A DNA stretch of 64,000 bases from Oscillospiraceae bacterium (GTDB taxonomy: Bacteria; Bacillota; Clostridia; Saccharofermentanales; Saccharofermentanaceae): assembly GCA_902802325.1 (NCBI GenBank), contig CADCLV010000008.1:1-64000 (forward strand), written 5' to 3'. The translations under genes and the position numbers were made by a program. The notes beneath the pieces are model-generated. The model searched no databases. It saw nothing but the letters and a program-made list of their open reading frames with translations, and was not told the origin of the DNA. Shown here piece after piece: positions 20,176 through 28,874 of this stretch (position 1 is its first letter; every line of letters starts with the position of its first letter).

Positions 20176-20204
20176 AGAATACCATTGATCCCCCTATCTG
20201 TCAA
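20176..20204 (-). promoter_or_regulatory. Sigma-A promoter of the tRNA operon
   Basis: On the minus strand TTGACA (20204-20199) and TATTCT (20181-20176) are separated by 17 bases. The spacer contains GGGGG. The first base of tRNA-Leu is 24 bases downstream, a usual distance for a short 5' leader. Confidence 0.85.
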
Positions 20205-20220
20205 ACACTTTTTTTTGAGA

Positions 20221-20874
20221 TTATTCCACGCAGATCATATCCTTGATCCGGTTGAATTTGCTCTCTCCTATGCCCGGAACCTGCATAATCTGATCGATGG
20301 ATGAAAAAGGCCCGTTTTCTTCCCGAAATGCAACGATCTTTTCTGCTGTCTTCTCCCCGATTCCTGGAAGTGTACAGAGGATATCTTTCCCGGAAGTATT
20401 GATATTGATCTTTCCCTCTCCTTGCGGTATTGAACCTTCCGTCTCCTCCCATGGGGGGTCCGTACTAAGCCTGATTTTCGGATCATTATTCTTCTCCCCC
20501 TCTATTTTGGAAGGAATATAAATGCTCTGGGAATACTCCACTTTATATACCATGTCTATACTGGAAGCATCGGCATCAAAACCAAGTCCGCCCGCCATAT
20601 CGATCAACTCATATAGATATACCGGTCCAGCCAATTCATATATGCCGGGAGACACGACTTCTCCGCAGATATACACAGGAAAAACCTGAACTTTCTCTGT
20701 TGCATTTTCCGAAGACGAAAGATCCGGCACCAATTCCACACATTCACTGTCCCGGCTTTCCGAAACAATGCTGATATTTTTCTCTGAGGCATGGAGTGCT
20801 GTATAGATATAGGCACCAAATCCCAGAAGTATGCATATCGCCGTAATCCAGATCCTTCTTTTGTCATCCGCCAT
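20221..20874 (-). CDS. comEA: ComEA-type DNA-binding competence protein
   Basis: About 217 residues. A short cytoplasmic start (MADDKRR) and one membrane span (IWITAICILLGFGAYIYTAL) are followed by an SLBB-type domain (VYICGEVVSPGIYELAGPVYLYELIDMAGG). The protein ends with two helix-hairpin-helix motifs: INTSGKDILCTLPGIGEKTAEKIVAFREENG and IMQVPGIGESKFNRIKDMI. This is the standard ComEA layout: the protein binds incoming double-stranded DNA at the membrane for natural transformation. The start at 20874 is chosen over the longer frame because AGGAG lies 7 bases upstream and the usual short N-terminus results. comEC is not in the window. Confidence 0.9.
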   Translation of the reverse strand: MADDKRRIWITAICILLGFGAYIYTALHASEKNISIVSESRDSECVELVPDLSSSENATEKVQVFPVYICGEVVSPGIYELAGPVYLYELIDMAGGLGFDADASSIDMVYKVEYSQSIYIPSKIEGEKNNDPKIRLSTDPPWEETEGSIPQGEGKININTSGKDILCTLPGIGEKTAEKIVAFREENGPFSSIDQIMQVPGIGESKFNRIKDMICVE

Positions 20875-21004
20875 ATTCTGTCTCCTTATGGCTGATTTTA
20901 CTGCCGCAAATGCACCTGTGATCCGACAAAAGCCGACATTCCGAGAAGAATTGTCGTGTACTCTGACGAATTCATTTCTCTTATAGAAACTTACTCTCAA
21001 TCGG

Positions 21005-21033
21005 TTGCGATTTCTTATTATTTGAAATAAGAT
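21005..21033 (+). promoter_or_regulatory. Probable promoter of the threonine-repeat surface protein
   Basis: TTGCGA (21005-21010), a 17-base spacer and TAAGAT (21028-21033) stand 39 bases before the start codon. A 6-base inverted repeat (CTTATT, AATAAG) fills the spacer and touches the -10 box, so a regulator could bind here. Confidence 0.5.
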
Positions 21034-21071
21034 AATAAGGTATGAGTTTTCCAAAGTGTGGAGGGGTAACT

Positions 21072-23720
21072 ATGCTTCGTGATGATCATGAGAATGAAAA
21101 CAATGAATATGGGCGTTTGATCCACGCCCCGGAAGAGGAATTTGACGATTCCCGGGACCATTCTGTTTTCGGAACATTCTACCAGAACCAGCGGCATCCG
21201 CAGGCTTCTGAAGATAATGACAATTATATGATTTCCCATAATCAGGATGAACTTTCTGATCTGGACGATCTAAATAATGAAACCGTATATGGCCTTAACA
21301 ATCAGCAGCAGGATGCAGACGATGATTCTGTTAAGCGTCCTTTGTTCCTTTCTTTTAAGGCAAATGATTCTGCCGAAAGCGTCTCGGATGCACTTCGCGA
21401 ACAGAATAATGAAGATCCTTATTCTGCTGAAAAGACCGAACCGGAAGAGGAGCTTCCTCGTCCGTCTATGCTGGATACCATGTATGCCAGAGAAGATTAT
21501 TTAAGCAACCTTCCAAAGTATGAAGCCGATACATCATTGGAAGATGAAATCAACGCCAGTCTGGAAAGTGAAGATTTTTCAAACATCTCTCCTTTCTCCC
21601 CGTTTAAGCCGGCTGTTTCACAACCGGCAGCAGAAACTCCGGCTCCGGAAGTGAAACCGGAACCCGTAGTCGAGGAAGAACCCGCTCCGGCTGTTGAGCC
21701 TTCTCCTGTTTTTTCTGCACCTGTGGAGAATGCACCTGTTTCTCCGGCCGAGGAACCTGCTCCTGTCGTGGAAGAGACTGTATCTACGCAGGTTGAACCC
21801 CAGATTGCCGAGGAGCCCGCTGAAGAACCGGTTATCACCAGACACCGTTCTCCGTTTGCTCCGGTTTATGTCGAAACACCGACAGTGCAAGAGCCTCAAG
21901 TTCAGCAAGAGCCTCAAGTTCAGCAAGAGCCTATTTCAGAGCCCGAAATGCAGGAATCGCCTGCTGTACCTGAAGAGCCGGAAGTTCAGGATTCTAATAT
22001 TGCAGATATGGTTACTGAAGAGATTTCCGAAGAAGTTCCCGATGCATACATGAATAATGAGGAAGTCCGTCCTTCTGTAGAAGATGTCTCTTCTTCCCCT
22101 TCCGATGCCAATTCTCAGCTTCTTTCGGAAACAGTTCCTGATTTTTCCGATCTGGGTGCTTTTAATGCCGCATCCGAAAAGCAGGAAATCGATAATGTAA
22201 CCGGTACAGAGTATTTTGACAACAGCGAGGAGCAGATCCAGAATACCTCCTCTGTTGAAGAAGAGATTGTAGAAGAGTCTTCTGCCGCTCCTGACGCCGA
22301 ACCTGTTCAGGAGACAGCACCGGTTCTTTCCGTTACAACCGGAACACCGGCTGATAATACTGAAGATTACCAGTCCATTTACCGTGGCAGCAACGATGTA
22401 TCGGAAGATACTTCAAACTACGCAAGCCCTGAGGTCCATCCTCATGTTTCCATCGCTTCGACGAATCTGGAGCCGATCGATAACGTATATAACACCAACA
22501 GCCAGGATTCTTCCTCTATTGATGATGCCGATCAGCCAGTGATCCAGAATCATCTTCTGTTTGGCGACGAAGACGAGAATACATTCCACGAAAAAGCGAA
22601 ACGCGAAGCGGAAGAAAAGAAACTTCAGGAAGCTAAGGAACTGGAAGAAGCAGAACTGGCTAAGTCAAAAGCACCTCAGATGAGACCTGGTTCAAACTTC
22701 AGTCCGAAGGAAAGACCTGCTGCGAAAGAAGAAGCAGAGAAAAATGCACCTGTTCAAAGACCTGAACGTACTGCTTCTTCCCGTCCGGCGAATTCCCGTC
22801 CGGGATCTCCGGTAGCACGTCCGGGCGCCGCAAGCAACATCAGCACCAGCGCCCAGATCGTCAAAGCGGCTCAGCATCACCGCTATACCGCCGCTTCCCA
22901 GAGAGGTTCCACGATCTCCCCGGTCGAGCAGCAGACTTCTCCGGAGAAAAAGAAGAGTATCGTCAAGCCGATCATCTTCATTGCACTGGCTCTGTGCTGC
23001 TTAGGCGGTCTGTTCTTTGCCTGGAAGCATTTTGATCTTGGAAAGTCACTTTTCTCCAAGTCAACTACTACCACAGTTACCACTTACCAGACAAAGACTA
23101 CTTCGGTTATCACCGTAAGTTCTGATGAATCTACGGAAAATTCTACGGAAAAGCCTTCTGAAACGACAACCGAGTCCACTACAGAAGCCACAACTACAAC
23201 AGAAGCCACAACCACGACCGAAGCAACAACTACGACTGAAGCAACAACCACTACGGAGGCCACCACAACAACGGAAGCGACCACGACCACTGAGGCCACT
23301 ACCACTACGGAGGCAACCACCACAACAGCCGCTCCGACAGAGCCGACTTCGGCACCTTCTGCCAACGGAAATCTGCCTGTTACTTCCTTCAACTCGAAGA
23401 TCACGAACGCAAAGGCATCCGGCTCGAACTGTTCCTTCGATATAAAGTTCACGAACAATGGTTCCAAGACCTCTTCCCTGAACGCTTCTTTGGAATATGT
23501 CACGATCACCTTCTCGACAGATGCGACAATCACGGATATTACCTGCACCAACTTTACCGTTGTGGCAAAAGAGGGCAGCCGTAACACCTTCTATCTGTAT
23601 CCGAACAGCAATGAGGAGCTGGCAAAGGGAGATAGCATCAAGGCTGAAATTGCCGCAACCGGTGATGCTACGATCGGTTCTTTCAAGATCAAGAATTTCT
23701 ACGTCAAGTATAAAGAATGA
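21072..23720 (+). CDS. Large bitopic protein with TTTTEA repeats and outer beta domain
   Basis: About 882 residues, function unknown. Residues 1 to about 635 are cytoplasmic, very acidic and rich in Pro, Glu, Val and Ser, with short repeats (QEPQVQ) and a charged, probably helical part near 510-545 (REAEEKKLQEAKELEEAELAK). One membrane span lies near 640-660 (PIIFIALALCCLGGLFFAW). Outside it come a Thr/Glu linker with seven TTTTEA units and a C-terminal domain of about 115 residues. That domain has beta-strand character (NGNLPVTSFNSKITNAK, SFDIKFTNNGSKTSSLNASLEYV), like small carbohydrate- or protein-binding modules. GGAGG lies 7 bases before the ATG at 21072. The unusually large disordered inner part may recruit cytoplasmic partners, which is inference. 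Confidence 0.7.
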   Translation: MLRDDHENENNEYGRLIHAPEEEFDDSRDHSVFGTFYQNQRHPQASEDNDNYMISHNQDELSDLDDLNNETVYGLNNQQQDADDDSVKRPLFLSFKANDSAESVSDALREQNNEDPYSAEKTEPEEELPRPSMLDTMYAREDYLSNLPKYEADTSLEDEINASLESEDFSNISPFSPFKPAVSQPAAETPAPEVKPEPVVEEEPAPAVEPSPVFSAPVENAPVSPAEEPAPVVEETVSTQVEPQIAEEPAEEPVITRHRSPFAPVYVETPTVQEPQVQQEPQVQQEPISEPEMQESPAVPEEPEVQDSNIADMVTEEISEEVPDAYMNNEEVRPSVEDVSSSPSDANSQLLSETVPDFSDLGAFNAASEKQEIDNVTGTEYFDNSEEQIQNTSSVEEEIVEESSAAPDAEPVQETAPVLSVTTGTPADNTEDYQSIYRGSNDVSEDTSNYASPEVHPHVSIASTNLEPIDNVYNTNSQDSSSIDDADQPVIQNHLLFGDEDENTFHEKAKREAEEKKLQEAKELEEAELAKSKAPQMRPGSNFSPKERPAAKEEAEKNAPVQRPERTASSRPANSRPGSPVARPGAASNISTSAQIVKAAQHHRYTAASQRGSTISPVEQQTSPEKKKSIVKPIIFIALALCCLGGLFFAWKHFDLGKSLFSKSTTTTVTTYQTKTTSVITVSSDESTENSTEKPSETTTESTTEATTTTEATTTTEATTTTEATTTTEATTTTEATTTTEATTTTEATTTTAAPTEPTSAPSANGNLPVTSFNSKITNAKASGSNCSFDIKFTNNGSKTSSLNASLEYVTITFSTDATITDITCTNFTVVAKEGSRNTFYLYPNSNEELAKGDSIKAEIAATGDATIGSFKIKNFYVKYKE
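23190..23315 (+). repeat. Seven 18-bp units encoding TTTTEA
   Basis: Seven tandem 18-base units, each coding Thr-Thr-Thr-Thr-Glu-Ala, and a final TTTTAA. No two units are identical in DNA: all four Thr codons, both Glu codons and three Ala codons are mixed. Selection therefore appears to hold the amino-acid pattern while synonymous sites drift. Confidence 0.95.
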
Positions 23721-23746
23721 TCTATTGAGTTAGTCCGACACAAAAA

Positions 23747-23774
23747 GGGCCGGCGCCTTATATGGCACCGGTCC
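23747..23774. terminator. Bidirectional terminator between convergent genes
   Basis: GGGCCGGCGCC and GGCACCGGTCC pair with one mismatch around a 6-base loop. T-rich sequence follows on the plus strand (TTCTTCTTTTTC), and an A-run precedes it and gives T on the minus strand. It serves the surface-protein gene and the lrp-aminotransferase-prfB operon. Confidence 0.85.
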
Positions 23775-23835
23775 TTCTTCTTTTTCTGTTGTACTTTACG
23801 TAACGATCAGATGATACCCGACCGCCAATCGAATA

Positions 23836-24945
23836 TTATTTTTCGATGGTCATTCCAGACAGGAAAGCATTGATGAAGCCATCCAGATTACCGTTCATAA
23901 CCGCATCAACATTCACTTCCTCATATCCTGTACGATGATCTTTCACAAGCGTATACGGACAGAAAACATAAGAACGGATCTGGCTGCCCCATGCGATATC
24001 CATCTGTACGCCCTTTAAGTCTTCGATCTTTTCCATATGCGCTGCCATAGCCAGAGCATAGAGCTTGGCTTTCAGCATATTCATAGCAGTCTCACGGTTC
24101 TGGATCTGGGAACGCTCTGCCTGACAGGCAACTACACAGCCCGTCGGAATATGGGTCAAACGTACAGCCGAGTCGGTACGGTTAACGTGCTGACCTCCTT
24201 TACCTGTCGCACGGTAAGTATCTACACGGACATCTGCCATATCGATCTTAATATCAATGGTATCATCCAGTTCCGGCATAACTTCGCAGGAAGCAAAGGA
24301 TGTATGTCTTCTGGCCGAAGAGTCGAACGGAGAAATACGTACCAGTCTGTGAACACCGATTTCCGAACGGAGGAAACCATAGGCATTTTCACCTGAGATC
24401 ATCATGGAAACGCTCTTGATTCCAGCTTCATCACCATCCAGATATTCCAGTTCTTTGATCTCGAAGTCGTGATCCTGCGCCCAGTGAGTATACATACGAT
24501 AGAGCATGCTGACCCAGTCCTGCGCTTCCGTTCCACCTGCACCGGCGTGAAGTGTCAGAATGGCATTATTCTTATCATATTCACCGGTCAGGAGAGTCTC
24601 CAGGCGCATTTTCTCATAGGATGTGAAGAAATGCTTCGCACCTTCCTGGGCTTCAGCAAGCACATCCGTATCTTCTGCTTCATTTCCCAGTTCGCAGAGA
24701 ACAAGAAGATCTTCACGGGAAGAAGCCAGATCCTCGAAGTTCTTAATACGCTTCTGAAGTCTCTTCAGCTTCGTCTGCTCTGCCTGAGCTCTTTCAACAT
24801 CATTCCAATAATCCGGTTCCTGGGATCTTGCCTCTAACTCGGATACCTGATCGCTTACCTGCTTAATATGCAGTGCATCACGCAAAAGCTCGATCTTCTC
24901 CTTATAGCCTTCCAGTTCCAGGCGCAAATTATCAAACTCCAGCAT
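23836..24945 (-). CDS. prfB: Peptide chain release factor 2
   Basis: A 369-residue class I release factor. It has the N-terminal helical domain, the stop-codon-reading motif SPF (in RISPFDSSARRHTSFA, after residue 205) typical of RF2, and the catalytic GGQ in GKGGQHVN that triggers peptide release. RF2 acts at UGA and UAA. Many bacteria place an in-frame UGA near codon 25 that needs a programmed +1 frameshift; here the frame is open from the first ATG, so that autocontrol is absent. The ATG shares one base with the stop of the aminotransferase gene (TAATG), with AGGAG upstream, so the two are translationally coupled. Confidence 0.95.
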   Translation of the reverse strand: MLEFDNLRLELEGYKEKIELLRDALHIKQVSDQVSELEARSQEPDYWNDVERAQAEQTKLKRLQKRIKNFEDLASSREDLLVLCELGNEAEDTDVLAEAQEGAKHFFTSYEKMRLETLLTGEYDKNNAILTLHAGAGGTEAQDWVSMLYRMYTHWAQDHDFEIKELEYLDGDEAGIKSVSMMISGENAYGFLRSEIGVHRLVRISPFDSSARRHTSFASCEVMPELDDTIDIKIDMADVRVDTYRATGKGGQHVNRTDSAVRLTHIPTGCVVACQAERSQIQNRETAMNMLKAKLYALAMAAHMEKIEDLKGVQMDIAWGSQIRSYVFCPYTLVKDHRTGYEEVNVDAVMNGNLDGFINAFLSGMTIEK

Positions 24946-26138
24946 TACTTGTTCTCCTCTTTCAGATCACTGACAAATTCTTTCAATCTCTTCATCGCTT
25001 CCTGGATATTCTCCATCGAAGCGGCATAACTGATTCGTACATGGCCTTCTCCGCATTTACCAAATGCGTTGCCCGGAACGATCGCAACTTTCTTTTCCAT
25101 CAGGAAACGCTCACAGAATTTTTCCGAGGAAAGTCCCAGCCCTTCGATACTGGGGAAAGCATAGAAAGCACCAGTCGGCGCAAAGCACTTTAATCCGGCA
25201 TCGTTCAGGCCCTTGATAATGACTCTTCTTCTGCGGTTGTACTCTTCACGCATCTCATCAACTTCCTTATCCCCGTTCCGGCATGCTTCAATTACCGCAT
25301 ACTGGGCTGTAGTAGGAGAACACATGATGCAATACTGATGTACTTTATTCATAGCCGCAACAAGTGGAGCCGGACCGGCCATGTATCCAATACGCCAGCC
25401 GGTCATCGCAAAAGACTTGGAAAAGCCGTTGACCACGATCGTACGGTCATACAGCTCCGGGAAGCTGGCGATAGATACCGGTCGTTCTCCTGTATAACTG
25501 AGCTCGGAATAAAGTTCATCTGAAACGACAAATATATTCGGATGCCGGACAAGAACATCTTTGATGGCCGCAAGGTCATCTCTGGACATAGTGGCACCGG
25601 TCGGATTTCCCGGATACCCGAGAATGATATATTTTGTTTTATCGGTAATCGCGGCTTCCAGCGCTTCCGGCTTCAGACGGTATTCGTCCTCTTCCTTTGT
25701 CTCGATCACCACAGGTACGCCATGGGCAAGGGTGACGGTAGCTTTATAAGCAACAAAACAAGGTTCCAGAATAATGACCTCATCACCCGGATCGATCAGC
25801 GAACGTGCGATCAGATCCAGTGCTTCACTGCCGCCGACAGTCACCAGGATCTGGGACTTCGGATCATATTTCAGATCAAAACGTCTCTGAAGATATTCCG
25901 AGATCGCTTTTCGAACTTCAATATATCCCTGATTCGGGGAATAATGCGTGTTTCCGTCTTCCAGGGAAAAGATTCCGGCTTCACGGATGTTCCATGGTGT
26001 GACAAAATCCGGCTCACCAATGGAAAGAGAAATCACTTCTCCTTTCATCTCGTTAGCCAGATCAAAGAAACGGCGGATGGCCGAAGGCGCAATGCCATTG
26101 ACCACTTTTGATATTTTACTCTGATAATCGATATCCAT
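24945..26138 (-). CDS. PLP-dependent class I/II aminotransferase
   Basis: A 397-residue fold-type I aminotransferase. Seen in order: SLSIGEPDFVTPWNIR (substrate region), THYSPNQGYIEVRKA, the GYPGNPTGA loop with the cofactor-contacting Asn, SDELYSELSY (Asp binding the pyridine ring, Tyr), the Schiff-base lysine in NGFSKSFAMTGWRIGY and HVRISYAAS with the substrate-carboxylate Arg. This matches the aspartate/aromatic aminotransferase subgroup found in many Clostridia; the exact amino acid is not clear. The Lrp-type regulator gene lies 28 bases upstream and probably controls it. Confidence 0.9.
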   Translation of the reverse strand: MDIDYQSKISKVVNGIAPSAIRRFFDLANEMKGEVISLSIGEPDFVTPWNIREAGIFSLEDGNTHYSPNQGYIEVRKAISEYLQRRFDLKYDPKSQILVTVGGSEALDLIARSLIDPGDEVIILEPCFVAYKATVTLAHGVPVVIETKEEDEYRLKPEALEAAITDKTKYIILGYPGNPTGATMSRDDLAAIKDVLVRHPNIFVVSDELYSELSYTGERPVSIASFPELYDRTIVVNGFSKSFAMTGWRIGYMAGPAPLVAAMNKVHQYCIMCSPTTAQYAVIEACRNGDKEVDEMREEYNRRRRVIIKGLNDAGLKCFAPTGAFYAFPSIEGLGLSSEKFCERFLMEKKVAIVPGNAFGKCGEGHVRISYAASMENIQEAMKRLKEFVSDLKEENK

Positions 26139-26166
26139 TGTATTACTATCTCCTGCGCGCTACGTA

Positions 26167-26655
26167 TTACAGCACGATGGTCTCACGGTCATCTTTCGGC
26201 TTCTGGGTAAATAAAGTACCGTTACTCTTGTACTTCTTAAGGATAAAGTGGGTCGCGGTGGAAAGAACACCCTCAAGAGGTGCAATCTTCTCCGAAACAA
26301 AATTAGCCACTTCACGAAGTGTGGAATCTTCAATGATCAGCATCAGGTCAAAACCGCCGGACATCAGAAAACAGGAAGATACCTGCGGATAACGGTAGAA
26401 CTGGCTGGCGATCTTATCAAAGCCCTGGTTTCTCTGCGGAGTGATCCGGACTTCGATCAAGGCCGTTACGGTCTCTCTTTCCGTCTTCTCCCAGTTGATC
26501 ATCGTAGTATAGCCAAGGATAACATTATCCTTCTTGCAGGCTTCCAGTTCAGCTGCGATCTCTTCTTCCGATGCATTGAGCATCGTAGCCAGATCCGCGA
26601 TCTTTACTCTCGCATTATGTTCGACTAACTGCAGCAATTCAATTCGATTCAGCAT
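26167..26655 (-). CDS. Lrp/AsnC-family regulator
   Basis: About 162 residues. The N-terminus holds a winged helix-turn-helix (LLQLVEHNARVKIADLATMLNASEEEIAAELEACKKDNVILGYTTMIN). The C-terminus is the RAM/ACT-like effector domain (VTALIEVRITPQRNQGFDKIASQF... GGFDLMLIIEDSTLREVANFV). Such regulators sense amino acids and often control the adjacent transaminase. The start is the ATG at 26655, which has GGAGG 8 bases upstream; the TTG seven codons earlier is rejected. It leads the operon lrp-aminotransferase-prfB. Confidence 0.9.
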   Translation of the reverse strand: MLNRIELLQLVEHNARVKIADLATMLNASEEEIAAELEACKKDNVILGYTTMINWEKTERETVTALIEVRITPQRNQGFDKIASQFYRYPQVSSCFLMSGGFDLMLIIEDSTLREVANFVSEKIAPLEGVLSTATHFILKKYKSNGTLFTQKPKDDRETIVL

Positions 26656-26737
26656 AAATAACGCCTCCCGCTCCAATTTACCTCTGCTATTTTATCACAA
26701 CAAACTATATCTTATCAGATATTCAAAATATAAAGAA

Positions 26738-26767
26738 GATGGGTCACCTATAAATAGATGACCCATC
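26738..26767 (-). terminator. Terminator of the malic enzyme gene
   Basis: GATGGGTCA and TGACCCATC form a perfect 9-base-pair stem that extends inward with further pairs, followed on the minus strand by TTCTTTATATTT. It lies 22 bases past the malic enzyme stop. Confidence 0.88.
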
Positions 26768-26788
26768 CCATTTCAATCAGTTACGTAT

Positions 26789-27961
26789 TCAGATACGGGC
26801 AACGCCGCTCTTTCTAGCCGCATCAGCAACAGCTGCAGCAACAGCCTTACCAACACGCGGATCGAAAGCATCCGGGAGAATGTATTCCGGATTCAATTCA
26901 TCATCAGAAACAACACTTGCGATAGCGTTCGCAGCTGCGATCTTCATCTCATCGTTGATATCAGAAGCACGAACATCAAGAGCACCACGGAAGATACCCG
27001 GGAAAGCAAGAACGTTGTTTACCTGGTTCGGGAAGTCGGAACGGCCTGTAGCCATAACAGCAACGCCGGCCTTCTTTGCCTCGTCCGGCAGGATCTCCGG
27101 TACCGGGTTTGCACAAGCAAATACGATCGGATCCTTTGCCATGGTAGCAACCATCTCAGCTGTCAGTACGCCCGGAGCAGAAACACCGATGAATACGTCA
27201 GCGCCAACGATTACATCCTTGAGGGAACCCTTCTTCATCTTCTGGTTTGTGATAGCAGCGATCTCTTCCTTAGCAGAGTTCAGCTTCTCACGGCCCTGGT
27301 AGATCGCACCGGTTCTGTCGCAGAGAACAACATCCTTGAGACCACGGGAGATCAGAAGCTTGGTGATAGCGGTTGCAGCAGCACCGGCACCATTAACAAC
27401 AACAGAAATCTCTTCGATCTTCTTGCCAACGATCTTCAGAGCATTGGTAAGACCTGCCAGTGTGATAACAGCAGTACCATGCTGGTCATCGTGGAAGATC
27501 GGGATATCGCATCTTTCCTTCAGCTTCTTCTCGATCTCGAAGCATCTCGGAGCGGAGATATCCTCCAGGTTTACGCCGCCGAAAGAACCGGCCAGCAGAG
27601 CAACAGTGTTAACGATATCGTCAACTTCCTTGGAACGGATGCACAGCGGGAAAGCATCTACATCACCGAATGCCTTAAACAGTGCGCACTTACCTTCCAT
27701 AACCGGCATACCGGCTTCCGGTCCGATATCACCCAGACCAAGAACAGCTGTACCATCGGTAACAACAGCTACCAGGTTGTGACGACGGGTATATTTGTAG
27801 GAGAGATCGACATCCTTGGAGATCTCGAGACAAGGCTCAGCTACACCAGGAGTATAGGCTACAGACAGGTCGTGCTTCGATGCAACAGGGGCACGAGTGA
27901 TAACTTCGATCTTACCTTTCCATTCAGTATGCTTCTGGATGGCTTCTTGTTTAATATCCAT
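26789..27961 (-). CDS. NAD(P)-dependent malic enzyme
   Basis: A 390-residue short-form bacterial malic enzyme, which decarboxylates malate to pyruvate while reducing NAD or NADP. Seen: the catalytic Tyr in SVAYTPGVAEPC, the catalytic Lys region MEGKCALFKAFGDVDAFPLCI, the metal-binding FHDDQHGTAV, the cofactor motif VNGAGAAATAI and the late FACANPVPEI. Length is as expected for the form without the phosphotransacetylase-like extension. Cofactor preference cannot be read with confidence. GGAGG precedes the ATG. It is a single-gene transcript with its own probable promoter and terminator. Confidence 0.95.
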   Translation of the reverse strand: MDIKQEAIQKHTEWKGKIEVITRAPVASKHDLSVAYTPGVAEPCLEISKDVDLSYKYTRRHNLVAVVTDGTAVLGLGDIGPEAGMPVMEGKCALFKAFGDVDAFPLCIRSKEVDDIVNTVALLAGSFGGVNLEDISAPRCFEIEKKLKERCDIPIFHDDQHGTAVITLAGLTNALKIVGKKIEEISVVVNGAGAAATAITKLLISRGLKDVVLCDRTGAIYQGREKLNSAKEEIAAITNQKMKKGSLKDVIVGADVFIGVSAPGVLTAEMVATMAKDPIVFACANPVPEILPDEAKKAGVAVMATGRSDFPNQVNNVLAFPGIFRGALDVRASDINDEMKIAAANAIASVVSDDELNPEYILPDAFDPRVGKAVAAAVADAARKSGVARI

Positions 27962-28058
27962 AATTCAATCCTCCGCTAATTATATTTACAGGAACATTAC
28001 AATAATAGGGAAATCAATCGAAAAAAGCAATCCATGAAATCAACAAAGTTCGAAATGA

Positions 28059-28087
28059 ATTGCAAAAGATTCGGGACAGATTGTCAA
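28059..28087 (-). promoter_or_regulatory. Possible promoter of the malic enzyme gene
   Basis: On the minus strand a perfect TTGACA (28087-28082) is followed after 17 bases by TGCAAT (28064-28059), a weak -10 box. The 5' leader would be about 90 bases. The boxes alone make this tentative. Confidence 0.4.
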
Positions 28088-28107
28088 AGGAAAAATCTAA
28101 ATGAAAA

Positions 28108-28854
28108 TTATTCCCGTGACAGTAAAGTGATCATCTGATAGCGGATCCCCATATTTCTGGCTATGACCAGCGTGAAATAGGCTGTCAGAAACGAGTTTAC
28201 CAGAGCCATACCGGTAGATCCGGCATGAAGAAGGAGCCCGGAAAAGTTCATGCAGGCAAACAAAATGAAAAAGATCACACACAGGTCCAGGAAGATCGGC
28301 ATTTTATGGCCGAAAGTCTTTCTCATACTCTTCGGTATGGCAGAAAACGGATTGACCTTATCCATGAATACCAAACCGGAAACCGCATAAAGAGCCGGGA
28401 AATAAAAGAGCAAAACAACAGGCAGGACGCTTACCAGAAGAAAAAACGGAATCACTGCCGCCATGCAGAACAGCAGCATCCACCAGATACGGGTAAAAAA
28501 TATGCCGACTGCCTTGGATAAAGGGACTTTTCGTGCATCACAGCTATATAGGACAAAGTAAAACCAGATCACCAGCTGTAAAAAGAAAAGAAATAAAAGT
28601 GCGCAGCATGCATAAAGAACATTGCCCCACGTCACCACGGAATCAAGAGGGTGCTGGGAATATGCCTCATAGTAGTCATCTGCATCCATCATTTCCTCCG
28701 CCCAGTCAACATAAGCAGAAAAGTCCGGATCTCCGGGCGGAAATTTATAAAACCAAAAAGAAACTCCCCACAGAAGGATGAGTAGCAAAAAAGCTACCCA
28801 TCTCTTCGAAAGAGAGTCTACTTGAAACGATTTCAGTGGAGACGCAAATACCAT
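28108..28854 (-). CDS. Polytopic membrane protein at end of redox-sensing operon
   Basis: About 248 residues with roughly five to six hydrophobic spans. An outside acidic loop near residues 40-75 (FSAYVDWAEEMMDADDYYEAYSQHP) follows the first span. A cytosolic phrase VNPFSAIPKSMRKTFGHKM resembles the NPF-A-KRSW pattern of DUF975- and YesL-like membrane proteins, but I cannot assign a family. The start at 28854 is preferred over a TTG at 28911 because the ATG lies 20 bases after the ferredoxin gene stop, with AGAGAG upstream. In related operons this place is usually taken by NuoF-like and hydrogenase catalytic subunits, which are absent here. Confidence 0.6.
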   Translation of the reverse strand: MVFASPLKSFQVDSLSKRWVAFLLLILLWGVSFWFYKFPPGDPDFSAYVDWAEEMMDADDYYEAYSQHPLDSVVTWGNVLYACCALLFLFFLQLVIWFYFVLYSCDARKVPLSKAVGIFFTRIWWMLLFCMAAVIPFFLLVSVLPVVLLFYFPALYAVSGLVFMDKVNPFSAIPKSMRKTFGHKMPIFLDLCVIFFILFACMNFSGLLLHAGSTGMALVNSFLTAYFTLVIARNMGIRYQMITLLSRE

Positions 28855-28874
28855 CTTTGTCTCTCTGACGATCC

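Noticed and set aside
20160-20185. TTAGCACTAGAG near the tRNA-Leu promoter looks like half of a CIRCE element
   Set aside because: The second arm GAGTGCTAA is missing and the site lies downstream of a tRNA promoter; chance likeness.
20875-21054. N-terminal extension of ComEA
   Set aside because: AGGAG and a normal short cytosolic start fit the ATG at 20874; the extension would cross the divergent promoter.
23084-23587. Open minus-strand frame rich in Val-Val-Ala-Ser repeats
   Set aside because: It is the antisense shadow of the TTTTEA repeat and has no ribosome binding site.
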